DNA of 64,000 nucleotides from a bacterium OL-1 (lineage in GTDB: Bacteria; Actinomycetota; Coriobacteriia; Coriobacteriales; Atopobiaceae): the NCBI GenBank assembly GCA_000752675.2, contig LM994627.1, positions 615,815-679,814 of the forward strand, written 5' to 3'. Of the stretch, positions 33,237 through 44,299 are shown in pieces (position 1 is the first letter of the stretch; every line of letters starts with the position of its first letter). The notes below the pieces were generated by a model, which was not told the origin of the DNA, ran no database searches, and saw nothing but the letters and a program-made list of their open reading frames with translations. The position numbers and the translations under genes are program-made.

Positions 33237-34855
33237 AGAGCGAACATACGCCCATTGACGGTGCGGCCCTGGTTGCCGCTGCTACAGGGATTGTTGACTA
33301 TGCCGCCAACCATGGGCTCATTGGCTGGGCGGACCGTGTCTGGGGCGTGAACGCCGTGCTTGGGGCCGTGGGCGCAACCAGCCCCGGCCCCAGTGACGCG
33401 TGGGTGCTCGCCGAGGGACCGGACTCCCCTGCCGTGACGCAGGGCGCAACGGCCACGGCACCAGACGACCTTCTCGCCACTCTCGCCGAGGCCGCGGTGG
33501 CTAACGGCTGCACCGCAGACACCGCGAGCGGACGTGATCGCATAGCCATGCGCGTCATGGGGCTTCTCATGCCCAAGCCCTCCGAGGTCGAGGCAACGTT
33601 CAAGGGCCTTCTCGCACACAACGGCCCCAAGGAGGCAACCGACTGGTTCTATCGCACCTGCTGCGACGCTGGCTACGTACGCCGCACTGCCATTGCCCGG
33701 AACGTCTGCTGGAACACGCAAACGGACTGGGGGTCGCTGGAGATAACCATTAACCTCTCCAAGCCTGAGAAGGACCCTCGCGAGATTGCTGCGGCGGGCA
33801 AGGCGCCTGCGGGCGAGAAGTACCCAGCCTGCCAGCTCTGCATTGAGAACGAGGGTTACCCCGGGCGCGCCGCCACAGACCCCATGGGTGCGCATCCCGC
33901 CAGGCAGAATCTGCGAATCATCCCCATCTCCCTTGGCGGCGAGCGCTGGGGCCTGCAGTACAGCCCGTATGCCTACTTCAGCGAGCACTGCATTGCCATG
34001 AGCGCAAGCCACCGCCCCATGCACGTGGACCGCGCCTCGCTCTCGTGCCTCTTCGACTTTGTGGACCTGCTGCCCCACTACTTCATTGGGTCCAACGCCG
34101 ACCTGCCCGTGGTTGGCGGATCGATCCTCTCGCACGATCATTTCCAGGGGGGCGCGCACGTCTTTCCCATGATGCGCGCGGCCACGGCCGAGAGGTTCTC
34201 GCTCCCCGGCTTCCCAGAGGTCTCCGGCGAGGTTCTGCACTGGCCCCTCTCGGTCCTGCGGCTCTCCTCCCAGAGCCGAGACCAGCTGCTTGACGCCTGC
34301 GACCACGTGGTTGCGGCGTGGCGCGCCTGGGGCGACGAGTCTGTTGGAGTGGTTGCGCACGACCCGGACGGTACTCCGCACAACACGGTGACCCCCATTG
34401 TTCGCCGCGTTGATGCCCAGGGCAACGTGGGTGGCGCCACGTACGAGGCCTATCTTGCCCTTCGGTGCAACGTCACAAGCGCCGAGCACCCGCTGGGCGT
34501 CTTCCACCCGCACGAGGAGTGGCACCACATCAAGCGCGAGAACATTGGTCTTATCGAGGTCATGGGGCTTGCCATCCTGCCTCCGCGCCTGGTGGGAGAG
34601 CTTGGCCGCGTTGAGGAGCTGCTGGTTGCGGGGGCAACCAGGGAGCAGATGGCCGCAGATCCACTGGCCTCATCGCACGCCGACTGGGCGGCGCAGCTTG
34701 CCGAGGAGAACCTCGGGCTTACCACCGCAAACGTGCACCAGGTGGTTCGCGATGGCGTGGGCTTGGTCTTCTCGCGCGTGCTTGAGGATGCCGGCGTCTT
34801 CAAGTGGGACGAGGACGGCCGCGCGGCGCAGATGCGGTTTGTGGCATCGCTGTAG
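33227..34855 (+). CDS. galT: UDP-glucose-hexose-1-phosphate uridylyltransferase, class II
   Basis: 542 aa, the length of the Firmicutes-type GalT rather than the 350-aa E. coli type. It has ENEGYPGRAATDP, RFMHVD-like PMHVDRASLSCLF, and GGSILSHDHFQGGAHVFPM with the histidines of the active site. It exchanges galactose 1-phosphate for glucose 1-phosphate on UDP. It overlaps galK by ten bases (ATG within the galK end) and is followed by a strong terminator. galE, needed to complete the Leloir pathway, is not in this window. Confidence 0.94.
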   Translation: MGVESEHTPIDGAALVAAATGIVDYAANHGLIGWADRVWGVNAVLGAVGATSPGPSDAWVLAEGPDSPAVTQGATATAPDDLLATLAEAAVANGCTADTASGRDRIAMRVMGLLMPKPSEVEATFKGLLAHNGPKEATDWFYRTCCDAGYVRRTAIARNVCWNTQTDWGSLEITINLSKPEKDPREIAAAGKAPAGEKYPACQLCIENEGYPGRAATDPMGAHPARQNLRIIPISLGGERWGLQYSPYAYFSEHCIAMSASHRPMHVDRASLSCLFDFVDLLPHYFIGSNADLPVVGGSILSHDHFQGGAHVFPMMRAATAERFSLPGFPEVSGEVLHWPLSVLRLSSQSRDQLLDACDHVVAAWRAWGDESVGVVAHDPDGTPHNTVTPIVRRVDAQGNVGGATYEAYLALRCNVTSAEHPLGVFHPHEEWHHIKRENIGLIEVMGLAILPPRLVGELGRVEELLVAGATREQMAADPLASSHADWAAQLAEENLGLTTANVHQVVRDGVGLVFSRVLEDAGVFKWDEDGRAAQMRFVASL

Positions 34856-34879
34856 CGACAAACGGCGACGAACGGTTGA

Positions 34880-34910
34880 GGCCATCCCGGCAGTGCCGGG
34901 ATGGCCTTTT
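34880..34910 (+). terminator. Terminator of the galM-galK-galT operon
   Basis: Perfect 12-bp stem (GGCCATCCCGGC, 34880-34891, with 34895-34906), AGT loop, then TTTT. It follows the galT stop by 25 bp. Confidence 0.92.
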
Positions 34911-35122
34911 CGTTTGCGTGAGGCGCGGCCTTGAGTAAGGGCGAGTCTGGCGCAAGGGTACTCTGGAGCAAGGAAGAACGCGCACCTGCTTCCTCCAGAA
35001 ACCCGCGACTTAATTGCTGTTATTTTCAAGTACGGCTGAGAATAACTGCAGGTAATATCCCTGATTGCCATTTGGGCACTGCAACTAAACCGCACTTCTC
35101 TATGCGGTGAGCCCCACCTGGC

Positions 35123-35260
35123 ATGTGGACCATACGCCGCTACCTGACCATGCTCATGGGGGAGATTCCGCGCCTCACCAACGACGAGAACGGCTATGGT
35201 CCGCGTGGCCATGGCTTTCTTACGCATGTGGACATCCCCGACGAGGTGGAAGCCGCATGA
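35123..35260 (+). pseudogene. Possible gene remnant (45 codons)
   Basis: Reads MWTIRRYLTMLMGEIPRLTN, then a Gly-Tyr-Gly-Pro-Arg-Gly-His-Gly stretch, ending VDIPDEVEAA. The composition looks like real protein, but no ribosome site precedes it and an in-frame stop lies five codons upstream. It may be the C-terminal rest of a lost gene. The family was not recognised. Confidence 0.3.
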
Positions 35261-35377
35261 GAGTGTCTTCTCGCGCGCTATCCCTGGTCGATGAGGAAGG
35301 CCGACCCCCCGCTTTGCGGGATAGCGAGGCGGGTGCAGCATGGCGGGGTAGCGTGGCGGGTGCAGCCCCTTCTTTCC

Positions 35378-35484
35378 TGCAAATTTCGATTGGTTAGCGC
35401 ACCCTAAACGATTGGAAATTGCAGGTAGAAAGATTGTCTGCATTTCTCGATTGGTTAGCGCACCCTAAACGATCGAAATATGCA
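35378..35484 (+). repeat. Pair of 46-bp imperfect palindromes, locus 1
   Basis: Copies at 35378-35423 and 35439-35484, starts 61 bp apart. Each runs TGCA ... TTCGATTGGTTAG, six-base loop, CTAAACGATTGG or CTAAACGATCGA ... TGCA. The same pair arrangement occurs near 40487-40602 and 59752-59858. Confidence 0.85.
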
Positions 35485-35657
35485 AGATCCCCAGCCCTCT
35501 CGCAGCGTCGCGGATTCCAAATGGTTGTGTCCCCTTAAACGGCGAGAACACCTGGCATACCAGCGGCCCACCCCAGCACACCAAAGCGTCTGGGGCGGGC
35601 CATCAGGGATGGGCGCCGCCCAGAGGGGGTTCCGGGCAGCGAGGGAGGGTATGTCGG

Positions 35658-37313
35658 TTACTTCTTCTGAACGTACTTCAGGCAGTCGAGCGTGACAGCG
35701 GTGAGGATGATCACGCCGGAGAACACAAACTGCAGGTTGGTATCGATACCCAGAATGGTCAGGGAGTACGTAAGTGCGGTGAAGATGAGAACACCCACCG
35801 TGACGCCGGAAATCTTGCCGATACCGCCGGTGAAAGAGACGCCACCTACAACGCAGGCCGCAATAGCGTCCATGTCCCAGCCCTGGCCATATGCGGCGGA
35901 ACCGGAGCCAACCATGCGCATGCACTCAAGCCAGTCACCAAAGCCGTAGAGGATACCGGCCATCACGAACGCCAGCAGCGTCACCTTGAAGACCGAGATG
36001 CCGGAGACGGCAGCAGCCTCGGGGTTTCCGCCCACGGCGTAGAGGTTCTTGCCAAAGGTGGTCTTGTTCCAGATGAACCACACGATGATGATTGCCGCCA
36101 CTGCCCAGAGGATGATCGTGGGGAAGCCATTGACCTTGGGAATCACCATGTTGGGGATGGCGGGGTCGATGGAGCCAAACGAGACGCCCTTGGTGGCATA
36201 TGTGACCAGGCCAAAGATGATGAGCATGTTGGCCATGGTCGAGATGAACGGGTGCATCTTGAAGCGCGCGGTGAAGAAGCCAGCAATAGAGGTGAAGAGC
36301 GTGCAGAGAGCTACGCACACCACAAGGGCCAGCACGATACGCGCAACGAGCGGCATGCCGGTGAAGTCGAAGACGTGGCCAAAGACCGAGCCCGTGTTAA
36401 CACCCTGGTGCATGATGATCGTCGCTGCCGTCATGCCCATACCCATCATGCGACCAATGGAGAGGTCGGTGCCGGTAAGCAGGATGAGTCCGGCAACGCC
36501 CAGCGCCAGGAACATGCGCGGCGAGGCCTGCTGGAGGATGTTCAGTATGTTCTGGTACGTGAGAAGCTGCGTGCCCTTCACGACGGGCGTGATGGCACAC
36601 AGGAAGATGAAGACAAGGAGAATGACGATGTAGAGGCCGTTCTTGAGGAGGAACTGTCTGCGGTCGAAGGTGTACTTGTAGTTCTCCCACTTTTGGGCCT
36701 GACGCTGCGCAAACGTGAACTTGGACATACGCAGGAGGTCGATGAGGTGATACTCGTAGCTGAAGGCCGCATGCTCGCGATCCTTGATCTGCTGCATCTC
36801 CTTCTCAAAGACCACCTTGGCGTCGAAGCGCCGGTTCTTGTAGACGTAGTTCTCGTCCTTGACCTCGGCGCGATCGGTGAGACCAGAGAGGTTCGCGCGG
36901 TGCTCGTCCTCGAGCGCCTTGAGGTTGGCCTGGTAGCGATCCTTGGCAAGCATGCGCTCCTGGGCACAGCTCTCACGCACGGGTTCGAGGTACTCCTTTG
37001 CGTAGTGCTCTTTGAGGTAGCCCTCGGCCTCAGAGACAAGGCCGGCCACCTCGACCTTGTGGCTCGCCTCGACAGCCTTTGCGGCGGCAAGCTCGCTCTT
37101 GTAGCCGGCAATGGCCTGCTCGCGCTCCTCCTTGGTGAGGATGCGGTCGCGCTTGGTTGCGTCGATGTCACCCTGGAGCTTAACCACGCGGTCGGTTCCG
37201 TCGCGCCGCAGCTCGTCGATCTTTGCCTGGATGGCGGAAACGCGCTCGTCAATGGGGCGGAGCAGGGCCTGCTCCTCCTCGACCGTAAGCACCTTATCGC
37301 CCTGGTTTGCCAT
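35658..37313 (-). CDS. mglC: Galactose/methyl-galactoside ABC permease with a long N-terminal helical extension
   Basis: 551 aa. Residues about 226-551 are a normal BPD-type sugar permease of the RbsC/MglC family (LTGTDLSIGRMMGMGM, FGKNLYAVGGNPEAAAVSGI, GGVSFTGGIGKISG), about ten membrane helices. In front is a roughly 220-residue charged, helical region with coiled-coil character (DERVSAIQAKIDELRRD, KALEDEHRANLSGLTDRAE). E. coli MglC is about 336 aa and lacks it. The extension should face the cytosol. The gene is last in mglB-mglA-mglC; the ATG at 37313 has GGGGG about ten bases upstream and the frame is continuous, so this is not a start error. Confidence 0.92.
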   Translation of the reverse strand: MANQGDKVLTVEEEQALLRPIDERVSAIQAKIDELRRDGTDRVVKLQGDIDATKRDRILTKEEREQAIAGYKSELAAAKAVEASHKVEVAGLVSEAEGYLKEHYAKEYLEPVRESCAQERMLAKDRYQANLKALEDEHRANLSGLTDRAEVKDENYVYKNRRFDAKVVFEKEMQQIKDREHAAFSYEYHLIDLLRMSKFTFAQRQAQKWENYKYTFDRRQFLLKNGLYIVILLVFIFLCAITPVVKGTQLLTYQNILNILQQASPRMFLALGVAGLILLTGTDLSIGRMMGMGMTAATIIMHQGVNTGSVFGHVFDFTGMPLVARIVLALVVCVALCTLFTSIAGFFTARFKMHPFISTMANMLIIFGLVTYATKGVSFGSIDPAIPNMVIPKVNGFPTIILWAVAAIIIVWFIWNKTTFGKNLYAVGGNPEAAAVSGISVFKVTLLAFVMAGILYGFGDWLECMRMVGSGSAAYGQGWDMDAIAACVVGGVSFTGGIGKISGVTVGVLIFTALTYSLTILGIDTNLQFVFSGVIILTAVTLDCLKYVQKK

Positions 37314-37328
37314 GTGTGCTCATCCCCC

Positions 37329-38837
37329 TTACAGGTACTTCGCGCTTAGACGCAGGAGCTCTTCTTGGTTGGTCTCCCGTGTGTTGACGATGCCGGAGAG
37401 CCGGCCGTTGGACATGACGCCAATGCGGTTGGTGATGCCGAGAATCTCTGGCATCTCTGAGGAGACCACGATGATGGTCCTGCCCTGCTTGGCCATGCCA
37501 ATGATCAGCTCGTAGATCTCGTACTTCGCGCCTACGTCAATGCCACGCGTGGGCTCGTCCATGAGGAACACCTGCGGTCCCCGCTCGAGCCACTTGCCAA
37601 AGATGACCTTCTGCTGGTTGCCGCCGGAGAGGCTCGAGATCATGTCTTCGGGACCCATGCACTTGGTGTTCATAAGCTTGATCTCGGCTGCCGTGGCGTT
37701 GGTCATCTTGGGGTCGGAGAGGGCGATGCCGCTCCTGTAGTGGTTGAGGTTGGCAATCGTGGTATTGAAGGTAAGGTTGCCTTTGAGGAACAGGCCGTTT
37801 GCCTTGCGTTCCTCGGTGATCAGCGCAAAGCCGTGCTCCATGGCCTCGCGCGCATTCTCGAAGTTCATGAGGTGGTCGCGGAAGTACACGCGGCCAGCGG
37901 CGCGCGTGCGCACGCCGAAGATGGTCTCAAGAAGCTCGGTGCGGCCGGCCCCTACAAGGCCATAGAGGCCAAAGATCTCTCCCTTGCGTACGTCGAACGA
38001 AATGTCCTGCAGGTAGGGCGGATACTTCGTGGAGAGATGCCTAATGGAGAGAATCGGCTCGCCCGGTACGTTGTCGACGGGCGGGAAGCGGTTCTCCAGC
38101 GAACGACCCACCATGGCGGCAATGAGCTCGTTCATCGTCGTCTGGGAGGTGGGCTTGGTCATGACGAGCTTGCCGTCACGAAGTACGGAGATCTCGTCGC
38201 AGATCTCGAAGATCTCATCCATCTTGTGCGAGATGTAGATAAGCGAGATGCCCTGCTCCTTGAGCATGCGCATCATGCCAAAGAGCTTCTCTACCTCCTG
38301 AGACATCAGCGAGGAGGTGGGCTCGTCCAGGACGATGACCTGGGCATTGTACGAAATTGCCTTGGCAATCTCGACCATCTGGCGCTGCGAGACGGACATC
38401 TTGCGCATGGGCTGATCGAGGTCGACGGTTATGCCCAGGCGGCGGAAGAGCTCTGCCGCCTCCTTGCGCATGAGGCCCTCGTCCACGACGCCCAGCGAGT
38501 TGACCGGATAGCGGCCGAGGAAGAGGTTGTCCACCACGCTGCGCTCCAGGCACTGGTTGAGCTCCTGGTGCACCATGGCGATGCCGTTCTCGAGGGCGTC
38601 CTTGGGGCCCGAGAAGTTCACCTCTCGGCCGTTCAGGATGATGGTCCCCTCGTCTTTCTGGTAGGTGCCAAAGAGGCACTTCATCATTGTGGACTTGCCG
38701 GCGCCGTTCTCGCCCATGAGTCCCATGACCGTTCCGCGCTTGAGGTCGAGGTCGATGTGGTCGAGTACCTGGTTGCGCCCGAAGGACTTGCACATCCCGC
38801 GAATCGACAGCACCACGTCGTTCTGGCTGTCAGCCAT
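37329..38837 (-). CDS. mglA: Galactose/methyl-galactoside ABC transporter, ATP-binding protein
   Basis: 502 aa with two ABC cassettes in tandem, as in all RbsA/MglA proteins. First cassette: Walker A GENGAGKST near residue 40, signature MSVSQRQMVEIAKA, Walker B VIVLDEPTSSL. Second cassette: degenerate Walker A (GLVGAGRTE), signature LSGGNQQKVIFGKWL, and Walker B VFLMDEPTRGID. It drives sugar import. It lies 100 bp after mglB with a hairpin between and 15 bp before mglC. GGGGGAG precedes the ATG. Confidence 0.96.
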   Translation of the reverse strand: MADSQNDVVLSIRGMCKSFGRNQVLDHIDLDLKRGTVMGLMGENGAGKSTMMKCLFGTYQKDEGTIILNGREVNFSGPKDALENGIAMVHQELNQCLERSVVDNLFLGRYPVNSLGVVDEGLMRKEAAELFRRLGITVDLDQPMRKMSVSQRQMVEIAKAISYNAQVIVLDEPTSSLMSQEVEKLFGMMRMLKEQGISLIYISHKMDEIFEICDEISVLRDGKLVMTKPTSQTTMNELIAAMVGRSLENRFPPVDNVPGEPILSIRHLSTKYPPYLQDISFDVRKGEIFGLYGLVGAGRTELLETIFGVRTRAAGRVYFRDHLMNFENAREAMEHGFALITEERKANGLFLKGNLTFNTTIANLNHYRSGIALSDPKMTNATAAEIKLMNTKCMGPEDMISSLSGGNQQKVIFGKWLERGPQVFLMDEPTRGIDVGAKYEIYELIIGMAKQGRTIIVVSSEMPEILGITNRIGVMSNGRLSGIVNTRETNQEELLRLSAKYL

Positions 38838-38872
38838 GCTCCCCCATCCTTCCTACTAGATGCCCGCAAAAT

Positions 38873-38900
38873 GTGCGGGGGGAACTCCCCTCCCCCCGCA
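38873..38900 (-). terminator. mglB-mglA intercistronic hairpin
   Basis: Perfect ten-base-pair stem (TGCGGGGGGA at 38873-38882 with 38891-38900) and a short loop, followed on the minus strand by ATTTTG. It probably lowers read-through or protects the mglB message, so that the binding protein is made in excess. Confidence 0.75.
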
Positions 38901-38937
38901 CCGGACGCGTGTCACGAACAAGACGTACGGGAAAGCC

Positions 38938-40236
38938 CTAGCTCAGGAGGGAGGTGTAGGACGAGGCGTTGTCGGTCTTCACCATGTTGATGGCAAAGGC
39001 GTCGTATTCGCTCGGGTTGCCAAGGCGGTTGGTGATGTTGGACTCGGTCTGGCCGTCACCGCCGATGTAGTCCACCGTGAGGTTGAGGAGCTTGTCGTAC
39101 TGCTGGAGCAGCGGCTGGTAGGTGGAGCTAAGGAAGTTGTCTGCCGCGTTGTAGATATCCAGCCACACTTTCTTGGACGGAGACTTCGAAGAGTCGAGCT
39201 GCTTGGAAGCGCCCTCGTAAATCTTGGTGGAGTCCGTGAAGTCGGTGTAGTTCTCGGCGGTCACGGCAACGTTCATCGCATAGTAGGAGCGGTCGGCCTC
39301 GACGTACTTGTAGGTGTCCTCAGCAAGCACGTTGCCGGCGTCATCGGCCGTGGAGATGCCGGTGTTGATATCGACGCCATCGAGGGAGTTGCGGAGCAGC
39401 CGCAGCGTGAGATAGGCCTGGATGTCGGCGTGCTGGCTGATGGTTCCGCCGTAGCCCTCGGCGATAGCAGCAACGGCGTCGTTGTTGGCGTCGTAGCCAA
39501 AGGTCGGGACCTTGTTGTCCTTGGACCACGCATTGAACATCGACATGCCCATGCCGTCGTTGTTGGAGACGATGAGGTCAATCTGCTCGCCAAAGGAAGA
39601 CGCCCAGGTGCCGATAGCGTTGCCAGCCGTTGCTGCATCCCAGGTGGCACCCGCAGAGTTCTTCATCTCCTGCGAGGCAAGCTCGCGAATGGTGTAGGTC
39701 TTGCCACCAATCTCCATCGTGGCGTCCTGGACAAGCGAGGAAGAGCCATCCGTGTTGGTACCAATGGGATCGGAGACAACCTTGCCGTCCTTCTCGACGC
39801 CCGTGCCAAGAGTGCTGCGCACGCCGCGGGTGCGGGCGATAGAATCGTTGTGGCCCACGTCGCCAATCGCGAGGACGTAACCAATGATGCCGTCGCCGTT
39901 GCGGTCAAGCGACGCAATGTTCTTCTCGATGTAGTCCTTGACCATCTTGCCCTGAGCCTCGGCGCCCTGGTTAGCATCGAAGCCAACGTAGTAGGTCTTA
40001 TCGTTGAAGTTGAGGGCGGCGGAGTCAAGCTCGCCGGTGGAGCTGTTGGACGGCTGGCGGTTGAACCACACCAGCGGCTTGTCCTTGTTGGAAACTGTGC
40101 TGGTTCCAGAGGAAGCGGCGGAGTCGCTGCTCGCGCTGTCGGAGCTGCTGCCACAGCCGGCGAGCACACCCACGCTGGCAAAGCTCAGGGCGCCAAGGCC
40201 ACAGACCTCAAGGAACCTACGACGAGACATTTCCAT
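38938..40236 (-). CDS. mglB: Galactose/glucose-binding lipoprotein
   Basis: 432 aa. The N-terminus has a twin-arginine stretch (SRRRFLEVCGLG) and a lipobox LAGC, then a Ser-rich linker, so it is an extracellular lipid-anchored substrate-binding protein. The body fits the periplasmic-binding type 1 fold of sugar binders (YYVGFDANQGAEAQGKMVKD, DGIIGYVLAIGDVGHNDS, LIVSNNDGMGMSMFNAW, PTFGYDANNDAVAAIAEG). It binds galactose or glucose for MglAC. AAGGGAG precedes the ATG at 40236. Two copies of the galactose operator motif lie upstream. Confidence 0.93.
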   Translation of the reverse strand: MEMSRRRFLEVCGLGALSFASVGVLAGCGSSSDSASSDSAASSGTSTVSNKDKPLVWFNRQPSNSSTGELDSAALNFNDKTYYVGFDANQGAEAQGKMVKDYIEKNIASLDRNGDGIIGYVLAIGDVGHNDSIARTRGVRSTLGTGVEKDGKVVSDPIGTNTDGSSSLVQDATMEIGGKTYTIRELASQEMKNSAGATWDAATAGNAIGTWASSFGEQIDLIVSNNDGMGMSMFNAWSKDNKVPTFGYDANNDAVAAIAEGYGGTISQHADIQAYLTLRLLRNSLDGVDINTGISTADDAGNVLAEDTYKYVEADRSYYAMNVAVTAENYTDFTDSTKIYEGASKQLDSSKSPSKKVWLDIYNAADNFLSSTYQPLLQQYDKLLNLTVDYIGGDGQTESNITNRLGNPSEYDAFAINMVKTDNASSYTSLLS

Positions 40237-40287
40237 GGGTTTCTCCCTTTCCCCGTGGTTCGCGCCCCGTTGCGCAAACCTTTGATG

Positions 40288-40332
40288 TGAGTACGTTAAC
40301 TCCACTTTTAACTGCGGATGTTAACGTTCTCA
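40288..40332 (-). promoter_or_regulatory. Two candidate operators of the galactose LacI-type regulator before mglB
   Basis: TGAGTACGTTAACT at 40288-40301 and, inverted, TGTTAACGTTCTCA at 40319-40332, centres 31 bp (three helical turns) apart. The first ten bases after TGAG match the galM site at 30762. The pair suggests cooperative binding over the mglB promoter. Confidence 0.6.
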
Positions 40333-40486
40333 TTTGTTCGACCAGCGGTTGTGGAAAGGGCGGCAGACGGCCTTTTTTGGGAGCATCAGCAACACATGAG
40401 GGAGATGACACGTTTGGGGTCAGGAGTGCCGATTAGTTGATATGGCCCCAGGAATCGTTGTCCTCAGTTCCATGGCCTGCTTGAAG

Positions 40487-40602
40487 ATTCTGATTGGTTA
40501 GCAACCTCTAATTTGCAGCCCCTAAATGATCGGAAATTGCAGCTAAAGAATCTTTCTGCAGAATTCGATTGGTTAGCCACACCTAAACAATCGAATTTTG
40601 CA
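40487..40602 (+). repeat. Pair of 46-bp imperfect palindromes, locus 2
   Basis: Second copy at 40557-40602 is a regular 46-mer (TGCAGAATTCGATTGGTTAG ... CTAAACAATCG ... TGCA). The first copy ends at 40541, 61 bp before the end of the second, but carries a nine-base insertion in its middle. The pair lies between mglB and valS. Confidence 0.8.
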
Positions 40603-40609
40603 AGACGAG

Positions 40610-40645
40610 AAAAAAGGCCCGCGGCGGCATCAACCGTCGCGGGCC
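40610..40645 (-). terminator. valS terminator
   Basis: Stem of about 12 pairs with one mismatch (GGCCCGCGGCGG at 40616-40627 with the complement near 40634-40645), six-base loop, and TTTTTT on the minus strand. Confidence 0.85.
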
Positions 40646-40679
40646 CAGCAAACACCGGGGACGAGAGAACCGTGCCAAG

Positions 40680-43367
<2,688 letters not shown>

Positions 43368-43445
43368 GATACGGTCCTCTCGAACACAGCCATGTGGGGC
43401 GCGAGCAGCGCCCAGATTGCAGCTTCCCAGCTTAGCACAGGCGCA

Positions 43446-43476
43446 ATGAGACAAAGGGACAGTCCCTTTGTCTCAT
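43446..43476. repeat. 31-bp palindromic repeat, copy 3
   Basis: ATGAGACAAAGGGA, loop CAG, perfect 14-base complement. It lies between the divergent genes valS and tcdA, so here it cannot be a terminator for either. Confidence 0.9.
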
Positions 43477-43534
43477 GCATTCGACTATTATCGGGACGAT
43501 TGCGGGCGGACGGACGAGAGGCACGGGGAGACAC

Positions 43535-44299
43535 ATGGCTGATACGTTGGAGACACCCACGTCCAGACTCGAGCTGGTCATGGGCAAGGACGCCGTGGGA
43601 AGGCTCGCCAACGCCTGCGTAGTGGTGCTTGGGCTTGGTGGCGTTGGCTCCAACTGCGCAGAAGCCCTGGCGCGCGGCGGCGTGGGGTCCCTTGTCCTTG
43701 TGGACCGCGACGTGGTTGAGCCGAGCAACATCAACCGGCAGGCGGTGGCCTACACAAGCACAGTGGGTCAGCGAAAAACCGACGTGATGGCCCGCATCGT
43801 GGCGGACATCAACCCCTCCTGCAAGATTGCGCCAATCCACGCGTTTCTCACGCGAGACAACATAGGCTCCATCCTGGGCAGCCTTGATCCACGGCCAGAC
43901 TTTGTGGTGGACGCCATCGACAACGTGACGGCCAAGCTCGTGGTGGCCCGCTGGTGCCAGGACGAGGGCATGCCCCTTGTCTCCAGCATGGGTGGAGCCA
44001 ACAAGTTGCACCCCGAGCTCCTGCGCTTTGCCGACATATCGCAGACGCATGGGTGCCCGCTTGCGCGCATCATCCGGAAGGAGTGCCGCAAGCGCGGCAT
44101 CCGTAGCCTGAGGGTGCTTTACTCTCCCGAAGAGCCGGTGCGTCCACAGGCACCCGAAGGAGCCAGCGGAAAGGCCGCAACGCTAGGCACCATGTCGTAC
44201 TTCCCACCCATCATGGGCCAGATGATTGCCGGTGACGTGATCTTGTCGCTCACGGGACTCGACGACAGGAGCGCCGCAAGCGGGGGCGGGACACGATGA
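43535..44299 (+). CDS. tcdA: tRNA threonylcarbamoyladenosine dehydratase (ThiF/UBA superfamily)
   Basis: 254 aa. The adenylation-domain motif VVVLGLGGVGSNCAEALARGG is followed by VLVDRDVVEPSNINRQ, the ATP-binding pair of E1-like enzymes, and by DAIDNVTAKL. These match TcdA (YgdL/CsdL), which cyclises t6A to ct6A at position 37 of tRNAs. HesA/MoeB-like E1 relatives are possible but usually have other ends. GGGGAG four bases before ATG sets the start; 20 residues earlier in frame have no site. The stop overlaps the tatD start (ATGA). Confidence 0.85.
   Translation: MADTLETPTSRLELVMGKDAVGRLANACVVVLGLGGVGSNCAEALARGGVGSLVLVDRDVVEPSNINRQAVAYTSTVGQRKTDVMARIVADINPSCKIAPIHAFLTRDNIGSILGSLDPRPDFVVDAIDNVTAKLVVARWCQDEGMPLVSSMGGANKLHPELLRFADISQTHGCPLARIIRKECRKRGIRSLRVLYSPEEPVRPQAPEGASGKAATLGTMSYFPPIMGQMIAGDVILSLTGLDDRSAASGGGTR

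Larger units (their letters stand above)
34911..35657. other. Gene-poor stretch between galT and mglC
   Basis: About 750 bp. Besides the 45-codon remnant at 35123-35260 and the paired 46-bp palindromes at 35378-35484, a GC-rich part at about 35300-35370 has short near-repeats (GGCGGGTGCAGC twice). Long minus-strand frames across it have no ribosome site or family match. Confidence 0.5.

Noticed and set aside
35378..35484. Paired repeats considered as a CRISPR array
   Set aside because: Only two units per locus, palindromes of 46 bp with 15-bp spacers, and no cas genes.
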